Part shown: positions 24,980 to 33,225 of the stretch, in pieces | Position numbering within the stretch: position 1 is the stretch's first letter | How the letters are laid out: the number at the start of each line of letters is the position of its first letter | Source of the DNA: Burkholderia gladioli | Lineage (GTDB): Bacteria > Pseudomonadota > Gammaproteobacteria > Burkholderiales > Burkholderiaceae | DNA: 64,000 nt | NCBI RefSeq assembly: GCF_000959725.1 | Contig: NZ_CP009323.1 | Location: forward strand, 186,001-250,000 | Reading direction: 5' to 3' | Position numbers and translations under genes: made by a program | Notes under the pieces: model-generated | The model's input: only the letters and a program-made list of their open reading frames with translations | What the model was told of the DNA's origin: nothing | Databases searched by the model: none

Positions 24980-25865
24980 CTTTCACCCTCGCGTTCAGCG
25001 TGATCGACGCGCACCGCGCGAACTGGTCGAACTCGCATTCGACGTCAGCGGCCGGTGCCGTCAGATCGACCCGCACCACGCCCGACGACTTCGGATGCAG
25101 TGCCCCCGTGATGGCCGAGCGCGGCATGCCGTTGCGCAGTCGGGCGCCATCGTTGACCGCGATATCGAGATCGAGACGCCGTGCGGCGATCACGACCTCG
25201 GGGTCAGGGCCGCGACCGACGTAGATGTCCGCCACGATCGAGTAGTCAACGGGCCGGGCAGGCAGCACTTGCACCGTATCGTTGAGCGGGCGCCGATCCT
25301 CAGGCGTCAGGGCGCGTTGAACCACATCGAGCAGCGCGGCACTGGGCACCCCGCCGTTCGATTGCGACTTCACGACCACGCGAACCACGCCCGGCATGCC
25401 GCGATCGACCCGCACGTCCGCGACGTCGGCCGACGCATTGAGCGCAATCGAGCGATACGAGCCCGCCGGGCCGGCTGTCGTCGCCTGCTCGATCGCCATC
25501 TGTGTGCGAAGGCGCAGGCGATCGTCTTTCTCGTAGGTCACGGGAATCGGCGGGCGCGCATCCGGATCGCCGGGATCGACGATCTCTTTCTTGATGTTCC
25601 AGAGCGCGGCGAGGTGTTCGAGATCGGCCCCGGTCGCGCAGGCGAGTAGCACTGCCCGTCCGCAATCGTTGAGACGCGCCTGATACCGAATTTCTTCGTA
25701 CGTCGCCAGCTCCAGCAGCTTGACCACCGGATCCGATTCGAGCGCCGCAGTCCAGTCCGGGTAGATGCTCTTGAAGTGGGCCAGCTTCAGTTGGTACGTC
25801 GCCTCGAAGTCCAGCGTTTCGACGAGATCCGGCGGATCCATCGCCGAGAGATCGATCATGGTCAT
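24969..25865 (-). CDS. J: Baseplate protein J
   Basis: 298 residues. MTMIDLSAMDPPDLVETLDFEATY-type start (seen in pieces) and the middle GSYRSIALNASADVADV with VRVVVKSQSNGG match the gpJ family (T4 gp6-like), which forms the baseplate wedge ring. Start overlaps the end of W (ATGA type). Confidence 0.95.
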   Translation of the reverse strand: MTMIDLSAMDPPDLVETLDFEATYQLKLAHFKSIYPDWTAALESDPVVKLLELATYEEIRYQARLNDCGRAVLLACATGADLEHLAALWNIKKEIVDPGDPDARPPIPVTYEKDDRLRLRTQMAIEQATTAGPAGSYRSIALNASADVADVRVDRGMPGVVRVVVKSQSNGGVPSAALLDVVQRALTPEDRRPLNDTVQVLPARPVDYSIVADIYVGRGPDPEVVIAARRLDLDIAVNDGARLRNGMPRSAITGALHPKSSGVVRVDLTAPAADVECEFDQFARCASITLNARVKDDD

Positions 25866-26194
25866 ATCGTCACCTCGAACACGACATCGCCGTCGTCATA
25901 GCGACCAGCAATGAGGAAAGTTACTTTGCCGTCGACGACCGACTGCACCGCGACCCGATCCAGCTTGATTCGCGGCTCCCATCGTCCGATCGCGCCGGCT
26001 GCCTCGGCCTGGACGGCCGAGATCCACCCGCGCGTCACGGGCAAGTCGACCATGGCCGGGAGATCCGAGCCGTATTCCGGCCGCTGCCGGCGCGTGCCCT
26101 TGCGCGTGCTCAGGATGTCGCCGATGCTCTGCACCAGATGCTCGACGCCACGGATCAGCCGCCCTGAGCGACGGCACATCCCGACCAGCGCCAT
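25862..26194 (-). CDS. W: Baseplate protein W (gp25-like)
   Basis: 110 residues. GPW/gp25 lysozyme-like fold family: VQSIGDILSTRKGTRRQRPEYGSDL (seen in two halves) has the conserved ILxTRxGxRxxxPxYG pattern, followed by EPRIKLDRV. Wedge component of contractile tails. Palindrome copy 25,917-25,927 lies inside the gene, encoding GKVTF. Confidence 0.95.
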   Translation of the reverse strand: MALVGMCRRSGRLIRGVEHLVQSIGDILSTRKGTRRQRPEYGSDLPAMVDLPVTRGWISAVQAEAAGAIGRWEPRIKLDRVAVQSVVDGKVTFLIAGRYDDGDVVFEVTI

Positions 26195-26196
26195 CG

Positions 26197-26388
26197 TTAC
26201 TGCTCCTTCGCCGGGATCCGCGTGAAACTCGGATTCGACTCCAGATAGGCGACGTGCTCGGGCGCCGTCACCTCGGCTTTTCCAGCGAGCACCGGAATAA
26301 ACGAACCATCGGGAAACACCACGACACGGCTGCGATACTCGGAGTCGATGAACACGATCGGTACCGAGGCTTCCACCTGTTTCGACAT
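26197..26388 (-). CDS. Small protein between V and W
   Basis: 63 residues from ATG 26388 with GGGAGG upstream. MSKQVEASVPIVFIDSEYRS then SFIPVLAGKAEV. Located two bases before W. Unknown function; possibly a small virion or regulatory protein carried here by related Burkholderia phages. First gene after the moron insertion and hairpin. Confidence 0.65.
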   Translation of the reverse strand: MSKQVEASVPIVFIDSEYRSRVVVFPDGSFIPVLAGKAEVTAPEHVAYLESNPSFTRIPAKEQ

Positions 26389-26410
26389 ATGCCTCCCAAG
26401 AAATAAAAAA

Positions 26411-26427
26411 CCCCGCACGGCAGCGGG
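26411..26427 (-). terminator. Terminator-like hairpin next to the moron gene
   Basis: CCCCGC ACGGC AGCGGGG-type stem (CCCCGC / GCGGGG). On the minus strand it is followed by TTTTTTATTT, a strong intrinsic terminator. It would stop leftward late transcripts after gene V unless they are antiterminated. Confidence 0.75.
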
Positions 26428-26489
26428 GCTAGTTTTCACAAAACAACGAGTAACATTACGAACTAACACAAAGCAACTTTGCCTACGAC

Positions 26490-26930
26490 ATGGAAAATAT
26501 TCAAAAATTTGACGAACTCGTTGCTCGCATCTTTGCTCGTCTTTATCAAGCATTTCCCGTGAAAATCAACCTCACTCTCGCAGACTTCGGATTCGATAAC
26601 AGCACGGTTACACCGACTTCAGGCTTCATTACCATCGCCTACAAGGATGCCGAAAATGCAAAATTCTTTTTCGACACCGTTGACTGGCTCAATGCAGCTG
26701 GATACATAAACATGATGGCAGACCCCCACACACCAGGCCGCTACGCCGTTTTGTCATCCAAGGGGCTTGAAGTGCTTAAGGCAACGCCCGCATCACTGAC
26801 ACCGGACAAATCGCTCGGGGAGTACCTTGCGGTCAACATTAAGAATGGAACATCGGATGCGATTAGAAAGGGCGTATCTCTCGCTCTTTCAATGGGCACC
26901 GCCCTTGCATTTCATGCCGCAACGAATTGA
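26490..26930 (+). CDS. Moron: opposite-strand unknown protein in the tail operon
   Basis: 146 residues, reading against every neighbour from 12 kb to 41 kb and clearly AT-richer. MENIQKFDELVARIFARLYQ start; no membrane segment except a weak hydrophobic patch near the C-terminus (GVSLALSMGTALAFHAA). KFFFDTVDWLNAAGYINM and SSKGLEVLKATP suggest a small winged-helix-like or globular fold, but I do not recognise the family. A palindrome copy (26,470-26,480) lies 10 bases before its ATG. Such genes are usually expressed in the lysogen. Confidence 0.75.
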   Translation: MENIQKFDELVARIFARLYQAFPVKINLTLADFGFDNSTVTPTSGFITIAYKDAENAKFFFDTVDWLNAAGYINMMADPHTPGRYAVLSSKGLEVLKATPASLTPDKSLGEYLAVNIKNGTSDAIRKGVSLALSMGTALAFHAATN

Positions 26931-26957
26931 GATCGGCACGGGCGACGAACATAGGAC

Positions 26958-27638
26958 CTATATCGGCTCGCTCACCAGCTCGCCGTCGCCTTGCTCGCGA
27001 TGCTGGTGCCCATGAACCGATGTCCCGGCGGCCAGCACGTCCGCCGTGAATTCCGCCCCACCATCAACCTTCACCGCGACGCCCTGCCCCTCTCCCGGCC
27101 GGCCTTGCATGCCGCCGTTGAACGTCAGCAGCCGCTCCGTCGTCGTGTTGCCCGTGAACGTGGAATCCGGCACCTCGGCGAGCAGCTTGTCGCTTCGGAG
27201 CGTTGCGCCGTCTGCCCTCAGCTCGAACTCGGTCGAGCCGATGCGAAAGAGGATCCGGCCGCCGGCTGGCACCGACAGCGTGTAGTCGTGCGTCGCGTGG
27301 TTGTATTGCTCGAACGCCCCATCGGGGTAATCCATGGCCGTCTCATCCGGGCTCGTTCGGCCGGCACCGCCGTGCTGATCCGTGTAGTAGCCGGGCGCGA
27401 CGAACGCGCCCGCCAGATCGCCGGATGGTGCCCACAAGGCGACCTCCTCGTCGACGGACGGCGGACGCCAATGCCGGACCTTGCCGGCAGCACCGGCCTG
27501 CCATTTCAGCCAGTCGCTGACCCAATCGCCGATGCGCACCTTCACGCGCGGCGGATCGTAGGTCACCGCCTCCACGATCGCCGACTGCGTCAGGCACGCC
27601 ATGCGGCGATCCATTTCGCCAAGCTCGTAGTCGCTCAC
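26958..27638 (-). CDS. V: Baseplate spike protein V
   Basis: 226 residues. MACLTQSAIVEAVTYDPPRV then WRPPSVDEEVALWAPSGDLAGA is the OB-fold of gpV; SSLPAGGRI-type beta-helix region follows (SVPAGGRILFRIGSTEFELRA), ending with a His-containing VHGHQHREQG tip segment that can bind metal. Forms the membrane-piercing spike. Start overlaps the end of the next upstream gene by four bases. Confidence 0.9.
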   Translation of the reverse strand: MSDYELGEMDRRMACLTQSAIVEAVTYDPPRVKVRIGDWVSDWLKWQAGAAGKVRHWRPPSVDEEVALWAPSGDLAGAFVAPGYYTDQHGGAGRTSPDETAMDYPDGAFEQYNHATHDYTLSVPAGGRILFRIGSTEFELRADGATLRSDKLLAEVPDSTFTGNTTTERLLTFNGGMQGRPGEGQGVAVKVDGGAEFTADVLAAGTSVHGHQHREQGDGELVSEPI

Positions 27639-28165
27639 GGGTGCCCCTCCTCTGCGATTGCCACGTCGACGTAGTCACCGCGATGCTCGCCCCCGGTCTC
27701 CGGGTAGACGCCCCAGCGGATCTCCCGGCCCTGCGGCGGCAGCTCGGCCATCTCGCCCAGGTCGAATTCATGCACCCACTCGACCAGCCACACCAGATAG
27801 GTATCGAGATCCGGCCGGAACGGGTCTTCCGCCGCCGAGCCGATCTGCTTGCCCGGCGTGATCGGCAATCCCCAGGTCTCGCCATGAACGGCGCGCAGCA
27901 CACGGGCGGACAGCTCACGCACCAGGATGTCCGCGCCAGGGACCAACGGATCGACGACGATGCGGGCCTGCATCCGTCCGATCAACGGCACGCGGCCTGT
28001 GCCGTCGTCGTGCCCTGGCTCCAGTTCGGCCAGCTCGATCGCCACCAGCGGCGTCTCGATCGACTTCCCGATCTCCGGATAGGCCAGCACCCGGTCGAGC
28101 CCGGCGAGCCGGCCACGCAGCCCGGATTCGATCGCGTCGTGGAGTTGCTTGAGGTTATCGAGCAC
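27635..28165 (-). CDS. Tail-completion-like virion protein (unknown)
   Basis: 176 residues from GTG 28165 (VLDNLKQLHDAIESGLRGRL), with AAGG upstream; overlaps the end of the Z-like gene by 11 bases and gene V by four. TPLVAIELAELEPGHDDGTG and ARIVVDPLVPGADI look like the gp37/DUF1834 type of tail proteins found before the spike gene. Exact role not known. An upstream extension in the same frame to 28,270 is less likely because it would run deep into the previous gene. Confidence 0.65.
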   Translation of the reverse strand: MLDNLKQLHDAIESGLRGRLAGLDRVLAYPEIGKSIETPLVAIELAELEPGHDDGTGRVPLIGRMQARIVVDPLVPGADILVRELSARVLRAVHGETWGLPITPGKQIGSAAEDPFRPDLDTYLVWLVEWVHEFDLGEMAELPPQGREIRWGVYPETGGEHRGDYVDVAIAEEGHP

Positions 28166-28685
28166 GGCCTGCCGCCTTCTGGATTTCGTAGTTGACCTCC
28201 TGCCGCAGCACCGCCAGCAGCCTTTCCTCGCACGCTCGGGCGGCACGCCGAAAGGCCGGATCGCCTTCATGCGCCCAATCGAACGTCACGACCTCGATCG
28301 GCGTGCGCCCCTTGCCGGTTCGGCGGAACACGGGGCCATCCGGCGCCTTCTCCGTCATGCGCCACGCGCCCTCGAACAGCGTCTTGCCGGCGCGAATGCC
28401 CTTGCGCGTGCGACGCACGGCCCCGAGCCGGTGCGCCCCGATCGGATTGAGACCGAGCCACACCTTCCCGCTATCGGCAGACCGCATGTAGAAGTACGTC
28501 CGCTGTCGGATCACCTTCTGCTGTATCCCCGTTGCGCGGCCGACATCCTTCGCCGTCTGGCTCTTGATCCAGGCCGCCGTCTTTCGGAGCGTTCGCCGCC
28601 ATGCCGACTGCATCGCGGCAGGCGGCAACGCGGCGAGCGCTTCCAGCGCCCCCTTCACGTCGATTTCGACTTTCAGCAGGTCCAT
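28155..28685 (-). CDS. Minor tail protein Z-like
   Basis: 176 residues. Matches the lambda gpZ (prophage minor tail Z) pattern: AWRRTLRKTAAWIKSQTAKD, then VWLGLNPIGAHRLGAVRRT. Acts in finishing tails or joining them to heads. Located at the switch from head genes to tail genes, as expected. Confidence 0.8.
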   Translation of the reverse strand: MDLLKVEIDVKGALEALAALPPAAMQSAWRRTLRKTAAWIKSQTAKDVGRATGIQQKVIRQRTYFYMRSADSGKVWLGLNPIGAHRLGAVRRTRKGIRAGKTLFEGAWRMTEKAPDGPVFRRTGKGRTPIEVVTFDWAHEGDPAFRRAARACEERLLAVLRQEVNYEIQKAAGRAR

Positions 28686-28689
28686 GCCT

Positions 28690-28980
28690 TTACCCCAAGA
28701 TCAAGACCGTCCACCCCGTGCCGTCTGGCTGCAGTTCGTGCACGCGGTAACGGTTCCCGCCAGCGACGACGATGCTGCCGACCTTGACGACCGCGGCATC
28801 GGCGTCCGTGACATGCAGGACAGGCGCCACCAGTTGCGTGCGCCGTGAGCCGAGATCCGGCCCCAGCCACGGCGCCGCGAACATGCCCTGCACCGGCTTC
28901 CCGTCGATCGTGACGTCGTCGTCCGCCAGATCGCGCTTCACGGCGGCATCGACGTCCGCCATCAGATCGCGGAACCGCAT
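28690..28980 (-). CDS. Head-tail joining protein (lambda FII-like)
   Basis: 96 residues. MRFRDLMADVDAAVKRDL then HVTDADAAVVKVGSIVVAGG and YRVHELQPDGTGWTVLIL. The size, beta-rich end and position after the capsid gene fit Phage_attach/FII-type head-tail connectors. It begins 2 bases after the capsid stop. Confidence 0.65.
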   Translation of the reverse strand: MRFRDLMADVDAAVKRDLADDDVTIDGKPVQGMFAAPWLGPDLGSRRTQLVAPVLHVTDADAAVVKVGSIVVAGGNRYRVHELQPDGTGWTVLILG

Positions 28981-28981
28981 A

Positions 28982-29977
28982 TCAAGCCTTCAGCTTGATC
29001 AACGCTTTCGGGCGCGTGCAGAGGTGAATCGGGTTCGACTGCGCCTCGATGTCGATTCCCTTGCCGAACGGGGCCAGCTCCTGCTTCGCGTAGTACGGCA
29101 GGCCCGTCGTGTTGACCGCCTCGACGTAGTCGGCCGGCGCGAAGCGCGAGATGAACAGGTCGGGCACGCCCTCCGGCACGGCGTGCGCCTCGTCGTCGGC
29201 CACGTACCCGATATCGCCGACACGCCCGCGATAGCGCTCGAACGTGCAGCCGCCGAAGTCGAGCGCGTCGCGCGCGTCGCCGCGCAGGGCCGCCGCCATG
29301 CTCGTCGCCAGGTAGGTTTCCTTCACCGTCTTCGCGACGATCAGCTTGTTCCAGAAGGTGCGGCCGCACAGCACGCGCACGCCCGTGTAGGTCAACGCGC
29401 CGAGCGCATCCTCGATCGCGTCCTGCACCTCGCTGCACTTCAGGCGGATCTCCGTCTCGGGCTTGTCCAGCTCGAAGCCGATCACCGTCTGCTTGATGCC
29501 GAAATACTTCAGCAGATCGATCAGCACCGTCTTGCCGTCCGCGTCGAGCACCGCGCCCTTGATCGCGCCGATGCGGTGGAACTCGTGTGTGGCGTCCAGT
29601 TGGCGCCGAAGCTTCGCGAGGCGCCGATTCACGACCGTCTGCAGCGCCTCCAGCTCGCTTTCGGAGCCGAATGCGCGCAGGTTCTGCACCTCGTCCGCCG
29701 CGATGTAGCCTCGCTGCGGCAGGTGGACCGTGTTGAACGGGATCATGCTGCGCTTGCTGCCACCGACCACCGGGGCGGGCGATCCGCGCTGGCCGGCCGG
29801 CACGAGCGCCAGCGTGTCGCCGTCGCGCTCGATCTGGACCGTCGTCGTCGTGATGCCGTCCTCCTCGAACAGCCCGAGCGTGCCGACCCGGCCCGGCACC
29901 GCCGGCTGATCGTTGATTGCTGCCGTGAGCGACGAGAGCGAGAAAGCGTCGTCTTGAAACAGGGCGATATCCGCCAT
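28982..29977 (-). CDS. Major capsid protein (lambda gpE family)
   Basis: 331 residues. The lambda E pattern is visible: VHLPQRGYIAADEVQNLRAFG, QLDATHEFHRIGAIKG, then VRVLCGRTFWNKLI and the end PYYAKQELAPFGKGIDIEAQ. HK97 fold, forms the capsid shell together with the decoration protein encoded upstream. A terminator-like hairpin lies in the gap before its start. Confidence 0.95.
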   Translation of the reverse strand: MADIALFQDDAFSLSSLTAAINDQPAVPGRVGTLGLFEEDGITTTTVQIERDGDTLALVPAGQRGSPAPVVGGSKRSMIPFNTVHLPQRGYIAADEVQNLRAFGSESELEALQTVVNRRLAKLRRQLDATHEFHRIGAIKGAVLDADGKTVLIDLLKYFGIKQTVIGFELDKPETEIRLKCSEVQDAIEDALGALTYTGVRVLCGRTFWNKLIVAKTVKETYLATSMAAALRGDARDALDFGGCTFERYRGRVGDIGYVADDEAHAVPEGVPDLFISRFAPADYVEAVNTTGLPYYAKQELAPFGKGIDIEAQSNPIHLCTRPKALIKLKA

Positions 29978-30016
29978 ACAACCTCCAACCTGGAAATGGA
30001 AAAGAAAAAGAAAAAG

Positions 30017-30035
30017 GCCACGCGATGCGTGGCCT
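30017..30035 (-). terminator. Terminator-like hairpin between decoration and capsid genes
   Basis: Perfect 8-bp stem GGCCACGC / GCGTGGCC with three-base loop. On the minus strand it is followed by TTTTTCTTTTTCTTTT, a very good intrinsic terminator in the middle of the head operon. Confidence 0.8.
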
Positions 30036-30059
30036 TCGTAGGTCTGTCTTGCTGCGCGA

Positions 30060-30404
30060 TCAGCGAACGATCACGTGGCGATCCGCGAGATCAGTGCGCC
30101 CCGCCGCGTCCAGGCCCGTCAGCAGGCCGCCCACGACCTCGGCGAGCCGGACAATGCCGGTCGCCGGCCGCGACTCCTCGGACGCCGCCAGCGGCGCGTA
30201 GAGCACCGCGCCCGCGACTTCCGAGCCGTCCTCGGCCTTGTTGTCGTACGGGGCGTATTCGCCCGTATTCGTCACGCCGAGCACCTGGCCGGCGGGCAGC
30301 GCCGGCCCGGCCTTGACGACGATCTGCTCGCGGGAGATCTGGCCGTTGCCTTCCGACACCAGAAATTCGGCCGGGAGAATGCCCTGTTCCTTCACAATCG
30401 ACAT
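30060..30404 (-). CDS. Head decoration protein (lambda gpD family)
   Basis: 114 residues from ATG 30404, with GAGGAGGGG upstream. ILPAEFLVSEGNGQISREQI, PAGQVLGVTNTGEYAPY and the end GLDAAGRTDLADRHVIVR match lambda gpD, which caps the capsid threefold axes and stabilises packed heads. Located between protease and capsid genes as in lambda (Nu3-D-E order). Confidence 0.9.
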   Translation of the reverse strand: MSIVKEQGILPAEFLVSEGNGQISREQIVVKAGPALPAGQVLGVTNTGEYAPYDNKAEDGSEVAGAVLYAPLAASEESRPATGIVRLAEVVGGLLTGLDAAGRTDLADRHVIVR

Positions 30405-30433
30405 GGTTTGCCCCTCCTCATGGGACGTCAAAG

Positions 30434-31525
30434 TTACTTTCCGCCGCTGCGGCGGGCTGCGTAGATGGAAGCTGCACGCGGCGCGTTCGCGGCGACCACC
30501 GGCTCGCTCGGGCTGCTCGGCGTCTGCCTGGGATTGATATGCGCCTGCGAAGCCGTCACGCGCTCATAGAGCCGGGCACGCACCTGATCCGGGCTCAGAC
30601 CGTCCGACACGAACCCGGCCGTCAGCTCGGTCAGGTTCGCCGCCAGACAGATGCCTGCGATGTCCTGCGCGGTACGAATCGCCGCGTCCACCGTTGCGCG
30701 ATCCCGCAGGCCCGTCGCGAGCACGATGCCCTCGGCGCAGTGTTCGATCCGCGCGTCGCGGCACGATGCGTACACATGTGAGGCCAGCGCCGCCACATTC
30801 GGCGGCTGCGGCGGATCCTGCGGGGCCGGCGGATCGACAGGATCCACGGGCGGATCAGCAGGCGAATTCGGCGGCGCCTCGGGCTCGCCATCGACCAGGG
30901 CGCGGACCTGCTCGGGCATCGCCGCGAACCGCGCGACGAGCGGCTGGGCGCCTGCGTACGCCGCGATCCGAATCGGTTCCTCGATCGTGTCGCAGAATCC
31001 CAGCTCGACGGCTTGCGCCGCCGTCAGCCAGGTCTCGGCGTCCATCAGCTCGCGCACCGTGTCCTCGGTCTGCCCGCTGCGCTCGGCGTACGCCGCCAGC
31101 ATGTTCGCGCTCGTGCTGCCGAGCAGATCCGCCAGCCGGCGCAGTTCCCCCTCGTCGCCCGCCGCGAGCGTATGTGGGTTATGGATCATCAGCATCGCGT
31201 TGGATGGCATCACGATCTGGCTGCACCCCATCAGCAGCAGCGATGCGGCCGAGGCCGCGATGCCGTCGACGCGCCCCGTCGTCTTGCCGGGGTAGCGCCG
31301 CAGCAGGTTGTAGATCGTGAAGGCGTCGAACACGTCGCCGCCCATCGAGTTGACCGCGACAACGATCGATGCCGCCGACGGGCCGACCTCGTCAAGCCGC
31401 GCAGCGAACTGCTCGGCGTCCGTGCCCCAGAAACCGATGTCGCCATAGATCCGGATCTCGACGTCGTTGCCGCCGGCCGCGTTCGCCTGCGCGCGGATGT
31501 CCCACCACTTCTTCTTGCCTTTCAT
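30434..31525 (-). CDS. Head maturation protease, ClpP/S49-like
   Basis: 363 residues. ClpP-fold protease domain in residues 20-190: DVEIRIYGDIGFWG, VAVNSMGGDVFDAFTIYNLL, GIAASAAS with Ser92 as probable nucleophile, and MIHNPHTL with His115. A Pro-rich linker (DPPVDPVDPPAPQDPPQPPN) leads to a C-terminal part that may serve as scaffold, like lambda C/Nu3. Stop overlaps a palindrome copy (30,430-30,440). Confidence 0.9.
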   Translation of the reverse strand: MKGKKKWWDIRAQANAAGGNDVEIRIYGDIGFWGTDAEQFAARLDEVGPSAASIVVAVNSMGGDVFDAFTIYNLLRRYPGKTTGRVDGIAASAASLLLMGCSQIVMPSNAMLMIHNPHTLAAGDEGELRRLADLLGSTSANMLAAYAERSGQTEDTVRELMDAETWLTAAQAVELGFCDTIEEPIRIAAYAGAQPLVARFAAMPEQVRALVDGEPEAPPNSPADPPVDPVDPPAPQDPPQPPNVAALASHVYASCRDARIEHCAEGIVLATGLRDRATVDAAIRTAQDIAGICLAANLTELTAGFVSDGLSPDQVRARLYERVTASQAHINPRQTPSSPSEPVVAANAPRAASIYAARRSGGK

Positions 31526-33012
31526 TCGTCATCCCCATTCGAATTGCTGCCCGTGTCCTCGACCGGCACCAGCGTGTCGTAGCGCAGCCCGAGGCGCTGC
31601 TCGCGCGCAAGGTCCGCCGCGTTCTCGTTGTCCACCTGCTCGGGATCGTCGCCGCGCGCGAGGACAGCGCCCGACCGGCTCGCCAAGCCGGAGCGGATCT
31701 CCATGCGCTTGGCCGTGACGTCCTGCACCGGATGGATGTATGGCCATCCTTGCGGCACCCATCGCACCCGGAAGTAGTCCCGGCGCCTGCGGTAGTAGTC
31801 CGGCATCGACATGGCCCCCGACAGCGCGCACGCGTCGACCCACCAGCGCCAGACCGGGCGGCAGAACTGGTGGATGAAGACGTTCCACTGGATTTGCTCG
31901 ACCGCCCGCCGGAATTCGTTCAGGATCACGCGCAACACCCGATCGCTGACGTCGCGCAGATCGCCCGTCAGCACCTCGTAGGGCATGCCGACCGAGGCCG
32001 CTGCCGCCATCAATTGCTGCCGCATGAAGGGCGCGTAGTCGGTGCCCGCGCCCGGCGGCGATGCAAAGCGCACGTCCTCGCCCGGTGCCAGTTCCTGCAT
32101 GCCCCCCGGTTCGAGCGAAACCACCGGCGAGAAACCGTCCGCGTCGTAATCGACAGCGGCGCCAGTAATCGGATCGCCGATCAAGCCCGGCTCCGAATGC
32201 GGCTTGACGATGAAGCCGGCAAACAGGTTGCTGACCTCTTGCCGGAACAGCACCGCATCGTCGAAGTTGTCGAGCGAGCGCAACCGCAGCAGCACCGTCG
32301 ACAGCTCAGGCACACCGCGCACCTGTCCCGGCCGTAGCGCCTGGTACACATGCGCGATCTGGTCGGCGGGCACGCGTACCGTCTGCATGCTCGGGGACGA
32401 CGCCCGACCGTATTCGCCGGGATGCCGCCGATACAGGTGATAGGCGACGCGCCGGCCATCGTGATCGAATTCGATGCCGTTGATGATCTCCCCGCCGGCC
32501 ACGATCTCGTTCTTGTCCATCGGCAGCATGTCACCTTCCAGTACCTGGATCTGCATCGGGACAGCCAACCCGTCTCGCAGGTTTCGCATTCGCCGGAGCA
32601 CCAGCACCTCGCCGTCGCTGAAGAACGAGCGCGCGGCGAGGCTCTGCACGCCCGCCAGATCGTATCGGCCATCGGCATCGATCTCCTCCCCGCTGTCCTC
32701 CCAAAGTTGCTTTTGCTCCTTTCGGATCGCATCGATCGGGTGTTGCGGATGCGCTTGGATGCCGGCGCCGATCGTGTTCGACACCAGCCGGCCGATGGCT
32801 GTCTTCGCCCAGGGATCGTTACGGATCGCATCCCGCGCACGCGCTCGCATCAACGGCAGATTCTGCACCGCCGCCGCGTTCGGCCCGGCGCCCGACACCC
32901 GCCACGCCTTCGCGCGGGCGCCAACCGTACTGGCCGATTCGTACGCCGCCGCCTTCACGCGAGTCGGAACGACAAACCCGCGCTGCGCGAGCGAGGGGTA
33001 AGCACGGCTCAT
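31522..33012 (-). CDS. Portal protein, lambda family
   Basis: 496 residues. DPWAKTAIGRLVSNTIGAGI, LVLRRMRNL-type segment (VLVLRRMRNLRDGL), VYQALRPGQVRGVPELS and GGTDYAPFMRQQL-like region (PGAGTDYAPFMRQQLMAA) match the lambda portal family. Dodecameric ring at one capsid vertex for DNA passage. Overlaps the protease gene by four bases and gpW by four. Contains a variant palindrome at 32,703-32,713. Confidence 0.95.
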   Translation of the reverse strand: MSRAYPSLAQRGFVVPTRVKAAAYESASTVGARAKAWRVSGAGPNAAAVQNLPLMRARARDAIRNDPWAKTAIGRLVSNTIGAGIQAHPQHPIDAIRKEQKQLWEDSGEEIDADGRYDLAGVQSLAARSFFSDGEVLVLRRMRNLRDGLAVPMQIQVLEGDMLPMDKNEIVAGGEIINGIEFDHDGRRVAYHLYRRHPGEYGRASSPSMQTVRVPADQIAHVYQALRPGQVRGVPELSTVLLRLRSLDNFDDAVLFRQEVSNLFAGFIVKPHSEPGLIGDPITGAAVDYDADGFSPVVSLEPGGMQELAPGEDVRFASPPGAGTDYAPFMRQQLMAAAASVGMPYEVLTGDLRDVSDRVLRVILNEFRRAVEQIQWNVFIHQFCRPVWRWWVDACALSGAMSMPDYYRRRRDYFRVRWVPQGWPYIHPVQDVTAKRMEIRSGLASRSGAVLARGDDPEQVDNENAADLAREQRLGLRYDTLVPVEDTGSNSNGDDE

Positions 33013-33215
33013 CGCACCCCCTTGCCCGCATGTCGCAGGCGAAACATGCGGGGCCGGCCTGCCGCCCCGTCGAGCGCGCGAACGATCTCGGTTTGCGCGT
33101 CGCGCAGCTCGCTGATCGTGCGGTAACGCACGCGCCTGTCGGCGTACTGCACCTCCAGCTCGCCCTTGGCGATTGCCGACTGGACGCGCTCCAGATCCTG
33201 CCTCGTGTATGGCAT
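33009..33215 (-). CDS. Head-tail joining protein gpW (lambda)
   Basis: 68 residues, exactly the lambda gpW size. MPYTRQDLERVQSAIAKGEL, VQYADRRVRYRTISEL and the basic end match. Binds the portal after packaging. It lies between TerL and portal as in lambda (A-W-B). Confidence 0.95.
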   Translation of the reverse strand: MPYTRQDLERVQSAIAKGELEVQYADRRVRYRTISELRDAQTEIVRALDGAAGRPRMFRLRHAGKGVR

Positions 33216-33225
33216 GCTCTACCTC

